DNA of 23,581 bases from an uncultured Veillonella sp. (GTDB taxonomy: Bacteria; Bacillota; Negativicutes; Veillonellales; Veillonellaceae): positions 1 through 23,581 of the forward strand of contig USAV01000019.1 of assembly GCA_900552715.1 (NCBI GenBank), given 5' to 3'. The notes below the pieces were generated by a model, which searched no databases, had not been told where the DNA came from, and saw only the letters and a program-made list of their open reading frames with translations. The translations under genes were made by a program, and so were the position numbers. Below, piece after piece: positions 22,633 through 23,581 of this stretch (position 1 is its first letter; each line of letters opens with the position of its first letter).

Positions 22633-22665
22633 AAAAGCGATGCCCTTAAACAGGTCATCGCTTTT
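22633..22665. terminator. Bidirectional terminator between convergent genes
   Basis: AAAAGCGATG (22633-22642) and CATCGCTTTT (22656-22665) form a 10-bp stem with a GC core and flanking T-runs on both strands. It lies 4 bp past the acidic gene and 17 bp past the stop of the glycosyltransferase gene, so it serves both. Confidence 0.9.
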
Positions 22666-22682
22666 ATAATTTTATAAATCTA

Positions 22683-23581
22683 TTAGCTAATAGATTCCTC
22701 TGCTTTCACTAATTCTACAGACGCCTCTGCATCTAATATGTCTATAAGACTATTTACGATGTTTGCTGCACCATCTACATGCCATTCACGAGCACGCTCA
22801 GACATTTGTTGAAGTCGTGGAGGATTAATGAGTAGTGCTGTCACAACATCACCTAGGTTATGAATATCACGAGCCCCCCGAGCACAACCTCGTTGTTCTA
22901 ATAGTTCTGCGTTGGCCTCCTCTTGACCAGGAATGGCATTAAAGAATACCATTGGCAAACCAATTGTAACGGCCTCCATACATGTTAATGCACCTGGTTT
23001 TGTAACAAGTAGAGTAGATGATTTCATAAGCTCCGAAATATTTGTAGTATACCCATACACAATAGTATTTGTTCTCATAGATTCACTAAGAGTAACCAAG
23101 GACTCATACAACGATGTATTTTGGCCCGCTACAACTGTAATCTCATCAATACCATGTACATCATCTAAATGCTTTAATGCCGTTTCTAGAGAACCTAAAC
23201 CAAGCCCACCGCCCATTACGAGCACTTTTATTGATTCTTCTACTTTATATTCTTCAATGGCGTCACGGAAGAAAGCACGGCGTACAGGAATGCCTGATAC
23301 ATGAATACGAGCTATATCAATACCAGATGCGACCATTTCAGTTACCATTGATTCAGTAGCCACATAGTATGTATCAATCTGTGGGTAAAGCCAAAACTGA
23401 TGACTACTAAAATCCGTCATAATAGCCACTAACGGTACATCAATATGACCTTGGCGTTTTAAGATAGACGCTGCACCACATGGGAATGGATGCGTAAATA
23501 CCATTACATCTGGCTTTTCTTGTTGCACCAACTTAAGCATACGACTTTTTAATAAGTATGATAAGGCAGTTTGCATAACAG
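22683..23581 (-). CDS. UgtP/MGDG-synthase-like glycosyltransferase (N-terminus outside the window)
   Basis: A GT-B type glycosyltransferase. About 298 residues are visible and the frame continues off the right edge, so the ATG at 23576 is internal; relatives such as B. subtilis UgtP are about 380 residues. VFTHPFPCGAAS, then VPLVAIMTDFSSHQFW and TYYVATESM, match the acceptor-domain pattern of the MGDG-synthase N-terminal region. VLVMGGGLGLGS and VTKPGALTCMEAV match the nucleotide-sugar-binding half, which is related to MurG. The family uses UDP-sugars to glycosylate diacylglycerol at the cytoplasmic membrane face. Whether this organism makes glycolipid or another product cannot be read here. 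Confidence 0.85.
   Translation of the reverse strand, partial: VMQTALSYLLKSRMLKLVQQEKPDVMVFTHPFPCGAASILKRQGHIDVPLVAIMTDFSSHQFWLYPQIDTYYVATESMVTEMVASGIDIARIHVSGIPVRRAFFRDAIEEYKVEESIKVLVMGGGLGLGSLETALKHLDDVHGIDEITVVAGQNTSLYESLVTLSESMRTNTIVYGYTTNISELMKSSTLLVTKPGALTCMEAVTIGLPMVFFNAIPGQEEANAELLEQRGCARGARDIHNLGDVVTALLINPPRLQQMSERAREWHVDGAANIVNSLIDILDAEASVELVKAEESIS

Overview
The window looks like chromosome of a low-GC, anaerobic, diderm Firmicute of the Negativicutes, most likely Veillonella. That is an inference: Gram-negative outer-membrane machinery (TonB-dependent receptor, ExbB/ExbD/TonB, a porin-like barrel) sits beside Firmicute-type genes (KtrAB, a UgtP-like glycosyltransferase, an [FeFe] hydrogenase). 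There is no rRNA or tRNA gene, CRISPR array or recognisable insertion sequence. Every gene but one is on the minus strand. Both edge genes (ktrA at the left, the glycosyltransferase at the right) are cut by the window.

Layout, left to right. (1) 1-2470: a minus-strand operon running from a PfkB-family kinase to ktrB to ktrA (K+ uptake). (2) 2683-11854: a six-gene minus-strand operon, read as outer-membrane receptor, exbB, exbD, tonB, flavodoxin, HutW/ChuW-type radical SAM enzyme, ending at a strong terminator. It is best read as uptake and oxygen-independent breakdown of heme. (3) 12127-13017: an AraC-family regulator just upstream. Fur-box-like palindromes, 14 of 15 bases identical, occur at the regulator's promoter and in the receptor leader. 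(4) 13221-15765: an ascorbate-type PTS operon (IIA, IIB, IIC) ending in a DUF454 membrane protein. (5) 16036-16209: a 57-residue basic protein with a possible ribbon-helix-helix segment. (6) 16626-18246: a Pit phosphate permease with its DUF47/PhoU-like partner. (7) 18588-20057: a two-cluster [FeFe] hydrogenase. (8) 20190-22196: an ABC-F ATPase of the Uup type. (9) 22309-22629: the only plus-strand gene, a very acidic 106-residue unknown with a near-consensus promoter. (10) 22683 to the edge: a UgtP/MGDG-synthase-like glycosyltransferase.

The heme locus is the most interesting part. Its receptor is one 1695-residue chain that appears to join a complete TonB-dependent receptor to a second, porin-like barrel. 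That second barrel carries its own C-terminal aromatic signature and a roughly 370-residue soluble-looking insertion. The receptor is preceded by a tandem 10-bp direct repeat next to a perfect TATAAT, then by a leader of about 230 nt. The leader can form a terminator-like hairpin and a competing alternative pairing, and it contains a Fur-like palindrome. This suggests layered control (Fur, AraC activator, possible attenuation). No inner-membrane heme importer is encoded in the locus.
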